Origin: Deltaproteobacteria bacterium
GTDB taxonomy: Bacteria > Desulfobacterota > Desulfobaccia > Desulfobaccales > 0-14-0-80-60-11
Direction: 5' to 3'
Length of the DNA stretch: 5,406 nt
NCBI GenBank assembly: GCA_016874945.1
Contig: VGSO01000209.1
Location: 1 to 5,406, forward strand
The notes under the pieces were generated by a model. The model made no database searches. It had not been told where the DNA came from and was given only the letters and a program-made list of their open reading frames with translations. The number at the start of each line of letters is the position of its first letter. Positions within the stretch are counted from its first letter, which is position 1. Shown here in pieces: positions 1 to 4,566 of this stretch. The translations under genes and the position numbers were made by a program.

Positions 1-75
1 CAAGATTTGAGCCCGGCCATCAGCAAAGTGGTGAGAGACAGTTCAAAAAAATTGTATTTGGGCAACAGCCCCTGA
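1..75 (+). CDS. possible C-terminal end of a gene entering from the left
   Basis: Frame 1 is open from the first base to a TGA at 73-75 and would encode 24 residues ending in SSKKLYLGNSP. The third codon positions are mostly G or C, as in the clear genes here. A hairpin repeat starts just after the stop, which fits a gene end followed by a spacer. Against it, frame 3 is open even longer across the same bases and the fragment is too short to assign to a family. No function can be given. Confidence 0.3.
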   Translation, partial: QDLSPAISKVVRDSSKKLYLGNSP

Positions 76-86
76 AGCCTGCGGCC

Positions 87-108
87 GCACAGGCTGGAAA
101 GCCTGTGC
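87..108. repeat. 9-bp perfect hairpin, dispersed-palindrome type
   Basis: GCACAGGCT at 87-95 pairs perfectly with AGCCTGTGC at 100-108 around a GGAA loop. No T-tract follows on either strand, so it is not an ordinary intrinsic terminator, although it lies just after the possible gene end at 75. It resembles the short GC-rich palindromes found in many copies between genes of environmental bacteria. That it is multicopy is inference. Confidence 0.6.
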
Positions 109-151
109 CACCCTTTGACTGCAATCTGGTATCCAGAGCCCTTTAAAAATT

Positions 152-169
152 ATTCAGTTTATTCAGTTT
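152..169. repeat. two tandem copies of a 9-bp unit
   Basis: ATTCAGTTT occurs twice head to tail (152-160 and 161-169) in an AT-rich stretch between the hairpin at 87-108 and the terminator at 232-256. Only two copies are present and no function is apparent. It may be a decayed relative of the TCAGTTT heptamer near 5329. Confidence 0.5.
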
Positions 170-210
170 ATATGGAGCCGCAGGTCTCAGCGGACGCCAC
201 TCGCTCAATA

Positions 211-230
211 AAAACAGAAAACAGAAAACG
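211..230. repeat. 7-bp tandem repeat (AAAACAG type)
   Basis: AAAACAG is repeated with a 7-nt period, giving about two and a half copies. The bases AAAACAGAAAACAGAAAAC (211-229) recur exactly at 5371-5389 on the other side of the window. Read on the minus strand this stretch is T-rich and supplies the distal U-tract of the adjoining terminator. Confidence 0.65.
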
Positions 231-231
231 A

Positions 232-256
232 AAAGGCGCATAAAAATCGCGCCTTT
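232..256 (-). terminator. intrinsic terminator of the degenerate response regulator gene
   Basis: On the minus strand AAAGGCGC (256-249) and GCGCCTTT (239-232) form an 8-bp stem with a 9-nt loop. It is followed immediately by TTCGTTTTCTGTTTTCTG, a strong if interrupted T-tract. It lies about 55 nt after the stop codon at 312-314, the right place and direction to end that transcript. Confidence 0.8.
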
Positions 257-311
257 GGAAAGGATGGGGCCATCAGCCCGGCCCTGGATGAAACTTAAAT
301 GAGCGGCCTGG

Positions 312-1124
312 TCACCTGGGCCTCGAACCCATATTCCTTGCCGTGGAGCATAGATTACAGGCCTGCTTCTGCACGGGCATCTCAAAAAGCTCCCCTTTCC
401 GGGCCTCTGCTTTTTTGCTGGTCCGGCGAGTCTGGGGCCGGACTCCGGGGAGGGCTTGATTGTCGGGAGGTTCGGCCAGGTTGACCAAATCCAGGATTTC
501 CGGCTCTGCGGCCCGGGGAGCCAGGATGCCTGTAAGAAATTCTTCACTGAGATCCACGACCCTGGCCAGGTGGGTGGTGGCTTCCTGCATCCTATGGGCC
601 GCGGCTTCCTCGACCTCGCCGAGTTTATCCTCGTATAGCCTCAGATTTTCCAGGGCGGCGGTAATAGAGCCCCTGATATCCCAGAAGACGCATTTCAGGG
701 CGTGCAGGACCCGGTCGTTTATCTCGGTAGCCGGGGTTTGATCAATCAACCTTTCCGAAGCATCCTGGCCCAGACAACGCCGGATCCGACGTAAAAGCTC
801 CACCGGAGTAAGGGGCATAACCAGGTAATCATCCAGGTCCATTTCGTAGGCTTCCCGGGGAAAAGCCTGATGGAGGCCGTTGACCACCATGACTTTAAGG
901 GCAGGGTTAAGGATTTTGGCCCGCTTCAGGACCCCCAGGATATCCATATCCTTCTGATTGAGCCTGGCAATGATCAGGTCGAAATTCTTCTTTACCAGGG
1001 CCTCCAACGCCTCTTCCGGCTTGGCCGCGGACTTGATTCGATAACCTTTGTAGCCCAGGGCCCAGGACAGAGTTAAAAACAGAGGAGACCCTTCACCCAT
1101 CAGCAAGATGTCATAACTGTCCAT
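312..1124 (-). CDS. degenerate response regulator: pseudo-receiver plus kinase-like helical hairpin
   Basis: A 270-residue protein in three parts. Residues 4-118 align with a CheY-like receiver: DILLMGEG strand at the start, FDLIIARLNQKDMD at 48-61, VMVVNG at 78-83 and VMPLTPVELL at 102-111. The phosphoacceptor Asp position is Arg54, the switch Thr is Asn82, the conserved Lys is Met103, and the first-strand acidic cluster keeps only Glu11, so normal phosphorylation is unlikely. Residues 135-201 are charged helices that resemble a HisKA dimerisation hairpin (DIRGSITAALENL resembles HELRTPLTAILGYL), with Trp148 where the phospho-His would be. No ATPase domain follows; residues 202-270 look disordered. 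The start is supported by an AAGAGG ribosome binding site (1131-1136) that overlaps the stop of a micro-ORF ending 9 nt upstream, suggesting translational coupling. A terminator follows at 232-256. Likely role (inference): a phosphorylation-independent adaptor. The receiver assignment is firm; the HisKA likeness is tentative. Confidence 0.85.
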   Translation of the reverse strand: MDSYDILLMGEGSPLFLTLSWALGYKGYRIKSAAKPEEALEALVKKNFDLIIARLNQKDMDILGVLKRAKILNPALKVMVVNGLHQAFPREAYEMDLDDYLVMPLTPVELLRRIRRCLGQDASERLIDQTPATEINDRVLHALKCVFWDIRGSITAALENLRLYEDKLGEVEEAAAHRMQEATTHLARVVDLSEEFLTGILAPRAAEPEILDLVNLAEPPDNQALPGVRPQTRRTSKKAEARKGELFEMPVQKQACNLCSTARNMGSRPR

Positions 1125-1133
1125 GTCCGCCTC

Positions 1134-1202
1134 TTACTCACAAAGTAGCCAGATGCACGCAGCCAGAATGAATCCAAATATATCGAAACCGTCCATGTCC
1201 AT
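1134..1202 (-). CDS. 22-residue hydrophobic micro-ORF (leader or small membrane peptide)
   Basis: ATG at 1202 opens a 22-codon frame ending in TAA at 1136-1134. The peptide begins MDMDGFDIFG and continues FILAACIWLLCE, an acidic start followed by a run long enough for a short membrane helix, with two Cys. GGGGAAAGAG lies directly upstream (1212-1203) as a ribosome binding site. A second in-frame ATG at 1196 has the same local context as the next gene's start and may be the true one (20 residues). The stop is 9 nt before the degenerate response regulator's start, whose ribosome binding site overlaps this stop. It could be a real small membrane protein working with that regulator, or a leader peptide controlling its translation. 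No known family is recognised, and chance cannot be excluded at this length. Confidence 0.45.
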   Translation of the reverse strand: MDMDGFDIFGFILAACIWLLCE

Positions 1203-1223
1203 CTCTTTCCCCATTGCGAGCAC

Positions 1224-1242
1224 CCGATATAATCTAAATCGG
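1224..1242. promoter_or_regulatory. small dyad upstream of the micro-ORF
   Basis: CCGAT (1224-1228) and ATCGG (1238-1242) form a 5-bp inverted repeat with an AT-rich 9-nt spacer, about 22 nt upstream of the micro-ORF start. An AT-rich ATTATA on the minus strand lies inside, but no convincing -35 element is spaced to it. It could be an operator or promoter part; the evidence is geometry only. Confidence 0.25.
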
Positions 1243-1311
1243 ACGGTTGAATGGATACATCAAAATATAAAAAGGTTTGCTTGACAATCGGCAAAAGTGC
1301 CCATTTGGGAC

Positions 1312-1327
1312 TAGGTAAAACTACCTA
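1312..1327. promoter_or_regulatory. inverted repeat TAGGTA-AAAC-TACCTA, candidate operator
   Basis: TAGGTA (1312-1317) and TACCTA (1322-1327) are perfectly complementary around a 4-nt spacer, and the neighbouring CCCATTTGGG (1300-1309) is another partial dyad. The site sits in the 261-nt spacer between the two response regulator genes, about 110 nt upstream of the micro-ORF. No T-tract follows on either strand, so a protein-binding site is likelier than a terminator. The regulator is unknown. Confidence 0.4.
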
Positions 1328-1385
1328 ATGACAGAGCCTTAAAGAACATAGATTGCCGCATACCTCCACGGACTGCGCCATATAA

Positions 1386-1841
1386 TTAAAAGCGGGATAT
1401 ATTGGGCAGGGAAAGGTCTAAAACTTTTTCCCGCACCCTTGAAGCCATCCGGGAGGACCGGTACGTTCCTCCCTGGCGTAAAGCGTCAATGGCTTGGGGA
1501 AGCTCTAAATCGGCCTCCTCCTTGGGAAGGCACCCATCGGCCCCCGCGGCGGTGGCCTGGATCAGGTACTCCGGGTCGCGGTCCGCAGCAAGAATCAGGA
1601 TCTTTACCTCGGGATGGCGGGCCCTGATTTCCCGAGCGGCATTCAAGGCCCGGACCCCAGGCAGACAGATATCCATGATCAGCAGGTCGGGGCAGGACCT
1701 TTTCAGGAACTCGGAAAGCTCCGGGCCGCTGCCCACCACTCCGGATAATTTCGTTCCCGGGATCCGGGTGAGGATCCTTATTATTTCCTGGCGCAGCCTC
1801 TTATGGCCTTCCGCCAGTAGTATGCGGTAAGGGGCGTCCAT
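1386..1841 (-). CDS. single-domain NarL/FixJ-like response regulator
   Basis: A 151-residue protein that is almost entirely one receiver domain. YRILLAEGHKRL (5-16) matches the first strand of NarL-type receivers, although the usual DD pair is Glu11-Gly12. PDLLIMDICLPG (51-62) carries the phosphoacceptor Asp57, and ADGCLPKEEADLEL (101-114) carries the conserved Lys107. The switch Thr position is Ala85. The family normally continues into a LuxR-type helix-turn-helix of about 60 residues; here only a basic tail follows and the next 260 nt encode no such domain in any frame, so it is a stand-alone receiver rather than a frameshifted one. The start at 1841 is supported by AAAGGTGA (1852-1845). 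It should accept phosphate from a kinase or His-phosphotransfer protein outside this window. It lies upstream of, and in the same direction as, the degenerate response regulator, and the two may share a transcript. Confidence 0.9.
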   Translation of the reverse strand: MDAPYRILLAEGHKRLRQEIIRILTRIPGTKLSGVVGSGPELSEFLKRSCPDLLIMDICLPGVRALNAAREIRARHPEVKILILAADRDPEYLIQATAAGADGCLPKEEADLELPQAIDALRQGGTYRSSRMASRVREKVLDLSLPNISRF

Positions 1842-2113
1842 ACATCACCTTTGATCGCCACCGGAGCAAGAGAAAGTTTGAAGCGGCGGAGACCGTCAGG
1901 GAACAATCCCATTCTATTGCTATTATTATAGATAAGCAAAATATAGACAATGTACGAATATGCCATATCCACATGGTCAATTCGTTCATATAACCTCAGA
2001 CTCCTCGGTTCGGCCCAGACAAACCAGTCGGTGATGGCCCGAGAAATCCGGTCAAAAAAACCAGCCTGAGCTTTAAAGAAGCTCCGGAATTTTTTCCATA
2101 CCAGGTTTTTCAT
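1781..2113 (-). CDS. doubtful 110-codon ORF or gene remnant
   Basis: An open frame starting MKNLVWKKFRSFFKAQ. Its first 45 or so codons have plausible composition (charged and aromatic residues, DWFVWAEPRS near 29-38), but the later part crosses a very AT-rich stretch and the last 61 bases overlap the following response regulator in another frame. There is no ribosome binding site before the ATG, and a good -10 box lies inside it. It may be the decayed start of a lost gene. No family is recognised. Confidence 0.2.
   Translation of the reverse strand: MKNLVWKKFRSFFKAQAGFFDRISRAITDWFVWAEPRSLRLYERIDHVDMAYSYIVYILLIYNNSNRMGLFPDGLRRFKLSLAPVAIKGDVWTPLTAYYWRKAIRGCARK
1925..1930 (-). promoter_or_regulatory. 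-10 box, probable promoter of the NarL-like response regulator
   Basis: A perfect TATAAT on the minus strand in an AT-rich region, about 84 nt upstream of the start codon at 1841. The best -35 candidate, TTGTCT, is only 14 nt away, and nothing closer to consensus stands at 16-18 nt, so the -35 is weak or replaced by an activator. Confidence 0.4.
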
Positions 2114-2201
2114 AATTAAAGGGTAAGATATTCAATGAGTGGAATCTATCGGCATAATTACCTATTTTCATATGGGCACAACTGCCTAAGAAAAGGGGAA
2201 G

Positions 2202-2349
2202 GTTAAAAGTGGAAAAGCAGAACCGGGGAAAAGGGAAGACTGGCGGCTTGAAGATGCTGAATGAAGCATCCCGCTTCCCCATCCCTCGCCCAAGGCGCGC
2301 TTGACAAAGGGCGGCCCCGTCGTTAAAAGTAGGAAAGGGGAAAAGGGCA
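2202..2349. repeat. imperfect direct repeat bracketing a hairpin-rich segment
   Basis: GTTAAAAGT occurs at 2202-2210 and 2322-2330. Each copy is followed by a similar purine-rich run containing GGGGAAAAGGG (2225-2235 and 2337-2347). The roughly 110 bases between contain the hairpin at 2253-2270. This could be a duplication or the remains of a small insertion; there is no open frame of interest inside. Confidence 0.4.
2301..2328 (+). promoter_or_regulatory. possible promoter of the MEMO-family gene
   Basis: A perfect TTGACA (2301-2306) is followed after 16 nt by TTAAAA (2323-2328), a weak -10. It would give a leader of about 200 nt containing the palindrome at 2405-2463. A second -10-like TATAAG at 2499-2504 lies closer to the gene but lacks a -35. 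Confidence 0.3.
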
Positions 2350-2404
2350 AAATCAAAAATGGTGACCGCGTGGTTTTTATAGGGGTTGCCCAAAGTAATT
2401 TCCC

Positions 2405-2463
2405 CGTAGGGGCACGGCGAGCCGTGCCCAAGGTACAGGGGCACAGCACGCTGTGCCCCTACG
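2405..2463. repeat. nested palindromic element, REP/BIME-like
   Basis: Two adjacent hairpins, GGGCACGGC/GCCGTGCCC (2410-2418 and 2421-2429) and an 11-bp stem AGGGGCACAGC/GCTGTGCCCCT (2437-2447 and 2450-2460), each with a 2-nt loop. In addition, the outer ends CGTAGGGGCAC (2405-2415) and GTGCCCCTACG (2453-2463) are perfectly complementary, so the whole unit can fold either as two hairpins or as one long one. This is the layout of dispersed bacterial palindromic elements. It lies about 70 nt upstream of the MEMO start codon. Confidence 0.7.
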
Positions 2464-2532
2464 TCAAAAAACAATCGGAAAAACCTTTTGGCAATCGCTA
2501 TAAGTCTTTCCCCTTTATAAAAGGAGGACCGG

Positions 2533-3375
2533 ATGCCTAAGCGATCCCGGATGTTGCCTTTCGGCTGGTACCCCGGCAACGAGCGGAGCTGCCGGGAAGA
2601 GTTGGAAAAATTTGTGGCGGGAGTCACTCCCTTGCCGGAAGGGACCAAGGTCCGGGGCGGCATCGTCCCTCATGCCGGGTGGTTTTTTTCCGGCAAGCTG
2701 GCGGCCCGGGTTTTCCACCTGGTTTCCCGGGGGGGCCAGCCCCAGGTGGTGGCGGTGTTTGGCGGCCACCTGCCGGGCAACTCCCCCCCTTTGCTGGTCA
2801 TGGACGAGGCCTGGGAAACGCCCCTGGGCGATTTGCCACTGGCAGTGGAGTTTTATGACCCCCTCAAGCGGCGTTTGACCTTAAAGGAAGAATATCCCGG
2901 GGACAACACCATCGAAGTGCAGCTACCCATGGTGAAATACTTCTTCCCCCAGGCCAAGGTCCTGGCCCTGCGGGGGCCTCACTCAGCCAAGGCCATGGAA
3001 TTGGGGGAAGCGGTGGCGGAGGTGGCCCGGGAGTTAAAAGTATCGCTCCTGGTCTTCGGCTCCACCGACCTCACCCACTACGGCCCCAACTACGGCTGGT
3101 CACCCAAAGGTTTCGGCGCAGAAGCAGTGAAATGGGTCAAGGAAGTAAATGATAAACGGTTTATCGATGAAACTTTAAAGTTGGACGCAGCCGGCATGCT
3201 CCGGGCCGGGGCCGAAGACCAAAGCGCCTGCAGCGCCGGAGGCGCCGCGGCGGCGGTGGCTGCAGCCAAAAAGCTGGGCGCGGGCAAAGCCCGGCTGGTG
3301 GATTACTACACCAGCTACGACGTCATGCCGGGGGACAGCTTCGTGGGTTACCTGGGCGCGGTGTTGCTTGATTAA
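2533..3375 (+). CDS. MEMO / AmmeMemoRadiSam-B family protein
   Basis: A 280-residue protein of usual length for the MEMO family, whose fold resembles class III extradiol dioxygenases (LigB). Motifs in order: VPHAGWFFSG (45-54), FGGHLPGN (76-83) where the family usually has GPSH, TPLGDL (96-101), NTIEVQLP (126-133), FGSTDLTHYG (176-185), SACSAGG (232-238) and DSFVGYLGAVLL near the end. By alignment with human MEMO1, the metal-site residues are His47, His79 and Cys234, all present. The usual His before SIEVQLP is Asn126. The start is fixed by AAGGAGG at 2521-2527, 5 nt before ATG. Family members often sit with an AMMECR1-domain protein and a radical SAM enzyme; neither is in this window. Cellular role is not established for bacterial members; redox-metal handling or an oxygenase-like reaction is possible. 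It converges on the pilin gene without an obvious terminator between them. Confidence 0.92.
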   Translation: MPKRSRMLPFGWYPGNERSCREELEKFVAGVTPLPEGTKVRGGIVPHAGWFFSGKLAARVFHLVSRGGQPQVVAVFGGHLPGNSPPLLVMDEAWETPLGDLPLAVEFYDPLKRRLTLKEEYPGDNTIEVQLPMVKYFFPQAKVLALRGPHSAKAMELGEAVAEVARELKVSLLVFGSTDLTHYGPNYGWSPKGFGAEAVKWVKEVNDKRFIDETLKLDAAGMLRAGAEDQSACSAGGAAAAVAAAKKLGAGKARLVDYYTSYDVMPGDSFVGYLGAVLLD

Positions 3376-3488
3376 AATTTCCCCTCGGGCAAGATCCCAA
3401 GGGCGCCAAGAATTCAGGCGGAATAGAAAATAAATACGGACGGCGATTCTAAGATAATTCCCCGCTTTCCGGTTTGGAGAAATACTTA

Positions 3489-3656
3489 TTATGGAAAGAT
3501 TCTGGTAGCCGGAGTAAACAGGGTGTTGAGCACCGCGATTCCCAGGGCTCCGATGCCGCCTAACACCACCAGGACGATGAGGGCGAGAATTAAGCCGTAT
3601 TCCACCGCGCCGGTGCCGAGTTCGTTCTCCCAAAGTAATAAGAAGGCTGTGATCAT
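3489..3656 (-). CDS. flp: Flp/Fap-type small pilin precursor
   Basis: A 55-residue protein with the type IVb Flp prepilin signature. A short leader ends in ENELG, followed by TGAVEYGLILALIVLVV, so prepilin peptidase would cut after Gly14, leaving Glu19 at position +5 and the near-invariant EYGL. One hydrophobic helix spans about 20-43 and forms the pilus core; the short tail ends TPATRIFP. The mature form would be 41 residues, at the small end for the family. The leader is unusual in being hydrophobic and acidic with no Lys or Arg. The start at 3656 is chosen because AGGGAGA (3669-3663) stands 6 nt upstream; an in-frame ATG at 3698 would add 14 residues but has a poor ribosome binding site. 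Assembly would need a Tad secretion machine (TadA ATPase, TadB/C, RcpA, prepilin peptidase TadV), none of which is in the window. Confidence 0.85.
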   Translation of the reverse strand: MITAFLLLWENELGTGAVEYGLILALIVLVVLGGIGALGIAVLNTLFTPATRIFP

Positions 3657-3662
3657 GTACTG

Positions 3663-3669
3663 TCTCCCT
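3663..3669 (-). promoter_or_regulatory. ribosome binding site deciding the pilin start
   Basis: AGGGAGA on the minus strand lies 6 nt before the ATG at 3656 and is the reason for preferring the 55-residue pilin over the 69-residue alternative starting at 3698. Confidence 0.7.
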
Positions 3670-3759
3670 ATTCCCCCTTGGGCTGAAAAGATATACATTT
3701 CACCAGGAGGCCCGGGATTCCGGCGTCCGGAGCGGCTTCACACTGGGTTATTTGCTTGA

Positions 3760-3788
3760 TGTATAATTCGGATAGCGGCGGCGAACAA
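3760..3788 (-). promoter_or_regulatory. possible promoter of the pilin gene
   Basis: Minus-strand TTGTTC (3788-3783) and TATACA (3765-3760) are separated by exactly 17 nt. Both are partial matches to the sigma-70 consensus. Transcription would start near 3753, giving a leader of about 95 nt. The -35 touches the foot of the hairpin at 3787-3805. Confidence 0.35.
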
Positions 3789-3809
3789 TCAGGAGAAGCC
3801 TGATTTTTT
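3787..3809. terminator. hairpin terminator between transporter and pilin genes
   Basis: AATCAGG (3787-3793) pairs with CCTGATT (3799-3805) around AGAAG. On the plus strand it is followed by TTTT, but no plus-strand gene needs it apart from distant read-through of the MEMO gene. On the minus strand it lies about 60 nt after the transporter stop and is followed by a weaker TTGTT. It probably isolates the transporter transcript from the pilin promoter and may act in both directions. Confidence 0.5.
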
Positions 3810-3867
3810 GAGGGAAATTTCCTGAAAATACTGCGCCTCAGAATCGTCCCGGGCCGGCATAATTTGA

Positions 3868-4494
3868 TTACACTCCACAACTGCCACAGGTGCACAATTT
3901 CCCGGCCTTCAAGGCCTGGTAGCCTTCCCGGAAGAGAAAACCCACGATGACCAGGCCGATGACCGGGTCCGCCTGCCATACGCCGTACCAGTAGTTCATC
4001 CCCAGGCCCATGAGCAAAGCCAGGGACAGAAAGGCGCAGGTCAGGGTCTGCCGGGAGTCGGCCATGAGGCTTTGGCTCCCCAGGGCGCGGCCGGTGCGGT
4101 ATTTCAAATAGAACAGGACCGGCATGGCGATTAGCGACACCCCGGCGATGATGAGGCCCAGAAGGGTAGGGTCGGCCATCTCCCGGAAATAAAGCTTTTT
4201 CAAGGATTCGTATAGAACATAGGCTCCCAGGACAAAGAAGGTGCAGCCCACGATTTTGACGGCCCGCTGCTCCCGTCTGGCCTCGTCCTCGGGAGTCAGG
4301 CCGTCGGTGCGGGTGAAGCGCCAGATCATGACGCCGCCGGACAGGGACTCCACGAAGCTGTCCAGGCCGAAGCCCACCAGGGCGATGCTGCCGGCCCAGG
4401 CCCCGGCAATGATGGAGATGAGGCCCTCCAGGACGTTGTAGCCCACGGTGAAGTAAGACAGGAGCAGGGCGCGGCGCGGTAAATTGCTCGTCAT
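3868..4494 (-). CDS. CDF-like cation transporter, TMEM163-type variant
   Basis: A 208-residue inner-membrane protein with about six helices (roughly 9-32, 35-57, 79-98, 109-129, 142-165 and 172-188), matching the membrane half of cation diffusion facilitators but lacking their C-terminal cytoplasmic domain. The helix 2 motif ALVGFGLDSFVES (38-50) and helix 5 motif LMADSRQTLTC (143-153) stand where canonical members have ADAxHxxxD twice. Here the four ligand positions read Asp45, Glu49, Gln149 and Cys153. GFGLDS with ADSxQT is recalled as shared by a bacterial CDF-like group and by animal TMEM163, a zinc transporter. A cytosolic EARREQRA segment (71-78) links helices 2 and 3. The tail ends LCTCGSCGV, with three Cys that could bind metal. 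There is no ribosome binding site before the ATG; the hydrolase gene stops 58 nt upstream, so co-transcription is likely. The metal is probably zinc or another divalent ion, exported or sequestered; direction is unproven. Confidence 0.85.
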   Translation of the reverse strand: MTSNLPRRALLLSYFTVGYNVLEGLISIIAGAWAGSIALVGFGLDSFVESLSGGVMIWRFTRTDGLTPEDEARREQRAVKIVGCTFFVLGAYVLYESLKKLYFREMADPTLLGLIIAGVSLIAMPVLFYLKYRTGRALGSQSLMADSRQTLTCAFLSLALLMGLGMNYWYGVWQADPVIGLVIVGFLFREGYQALKAGKLCTCGSCGV

Positions 4495-4542
4495 AAAATT
4501 AGTAAATACTGTTCGCGGTCAGGAGAAAATTCTTAGTCGGGA

Positions 4543-4566
4543 TTCACCGGCGTCATAGGCGGTGAA
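4543..4566. other. 7-bp hairpin over the hydrolase stop codon
   Basis: TTCACCG (4543-4549) and CGGTGAA (4560-4566) can pair around a 10-nt loop that contains the hydrolase stop codon. No T-tract follows on the minus strand, so it is more likely an mRNA-processing or stability structure between two co-transcribed genes than a terminator, or it may be chance. Confidence 0.3.

Larger units (their letters stand above)
1842..2532. other. 690-nt spacer between divergent genes
   Basis: No convincing gene lies between the minus-strand response regulator (start 1841) and the plus-strand MEMO gene (start 2533). The left part is AT-rich and holds a probable minus-strand promoter and the doubtful ORF. 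The middle, about 2190-2350, is purine-rich on the plus strand with an imperfect direct repeat and a small hairpin (GATGCT 2253-2258 with AGCATC 2265-2270). The right part carries the nested palindrome at 2405-2463 and the MEMO ribosome binding site. Long open frames crossing it on either strand read through these repeats and look spurious. Confidence 0.6.

Noticed and set aside
321..337. tRNA T-loop-like GGGTTCGAGGCCC on the minus strand
   Set aside because: It lies in the coding end of the degenerate response regulator, and no acceptor stem, D-arm or anticodon arm can be assembled around it.
143..547. 134-codon minus-strand ORF overlapping the end of the degenerate response regulator
   Set aside because: It runs through the terminator and tandem repeats and overlaps a well-supported gene in another frame; the composition is Pro/Arg/Ser-rich as in shadow frames.
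1291..1309. Sigma-54 promoter (GGGCACTTTTGC on the minus strand)
   Set aside because: The distance between the GG and GC elements is too short for a -24/-12 promoter.
1125..1385. A frameshifted LuxR-type DNA-binding domain after the NarL-like receiver
   Set aside because: None of the three minus-strand frames downstream of 1386 shows the LTxRExEVL motif or a long open frame, so the gene is naturally receiver-only.
2301..2540. 79-codon plus-strand ORF containing VGARRAVPKVQGHS
   Set aside because: That peptide is simply the translation of the nested palindrome at 2405-2463, a common source of spurious proteins.
2073..2663. 196-codon minus-strand ORF across the spacer
   Set aside because: It is built from the palindromic element and purine-rich repeats and overlaps the MEMO gene start antisense; no domain is recognisable.
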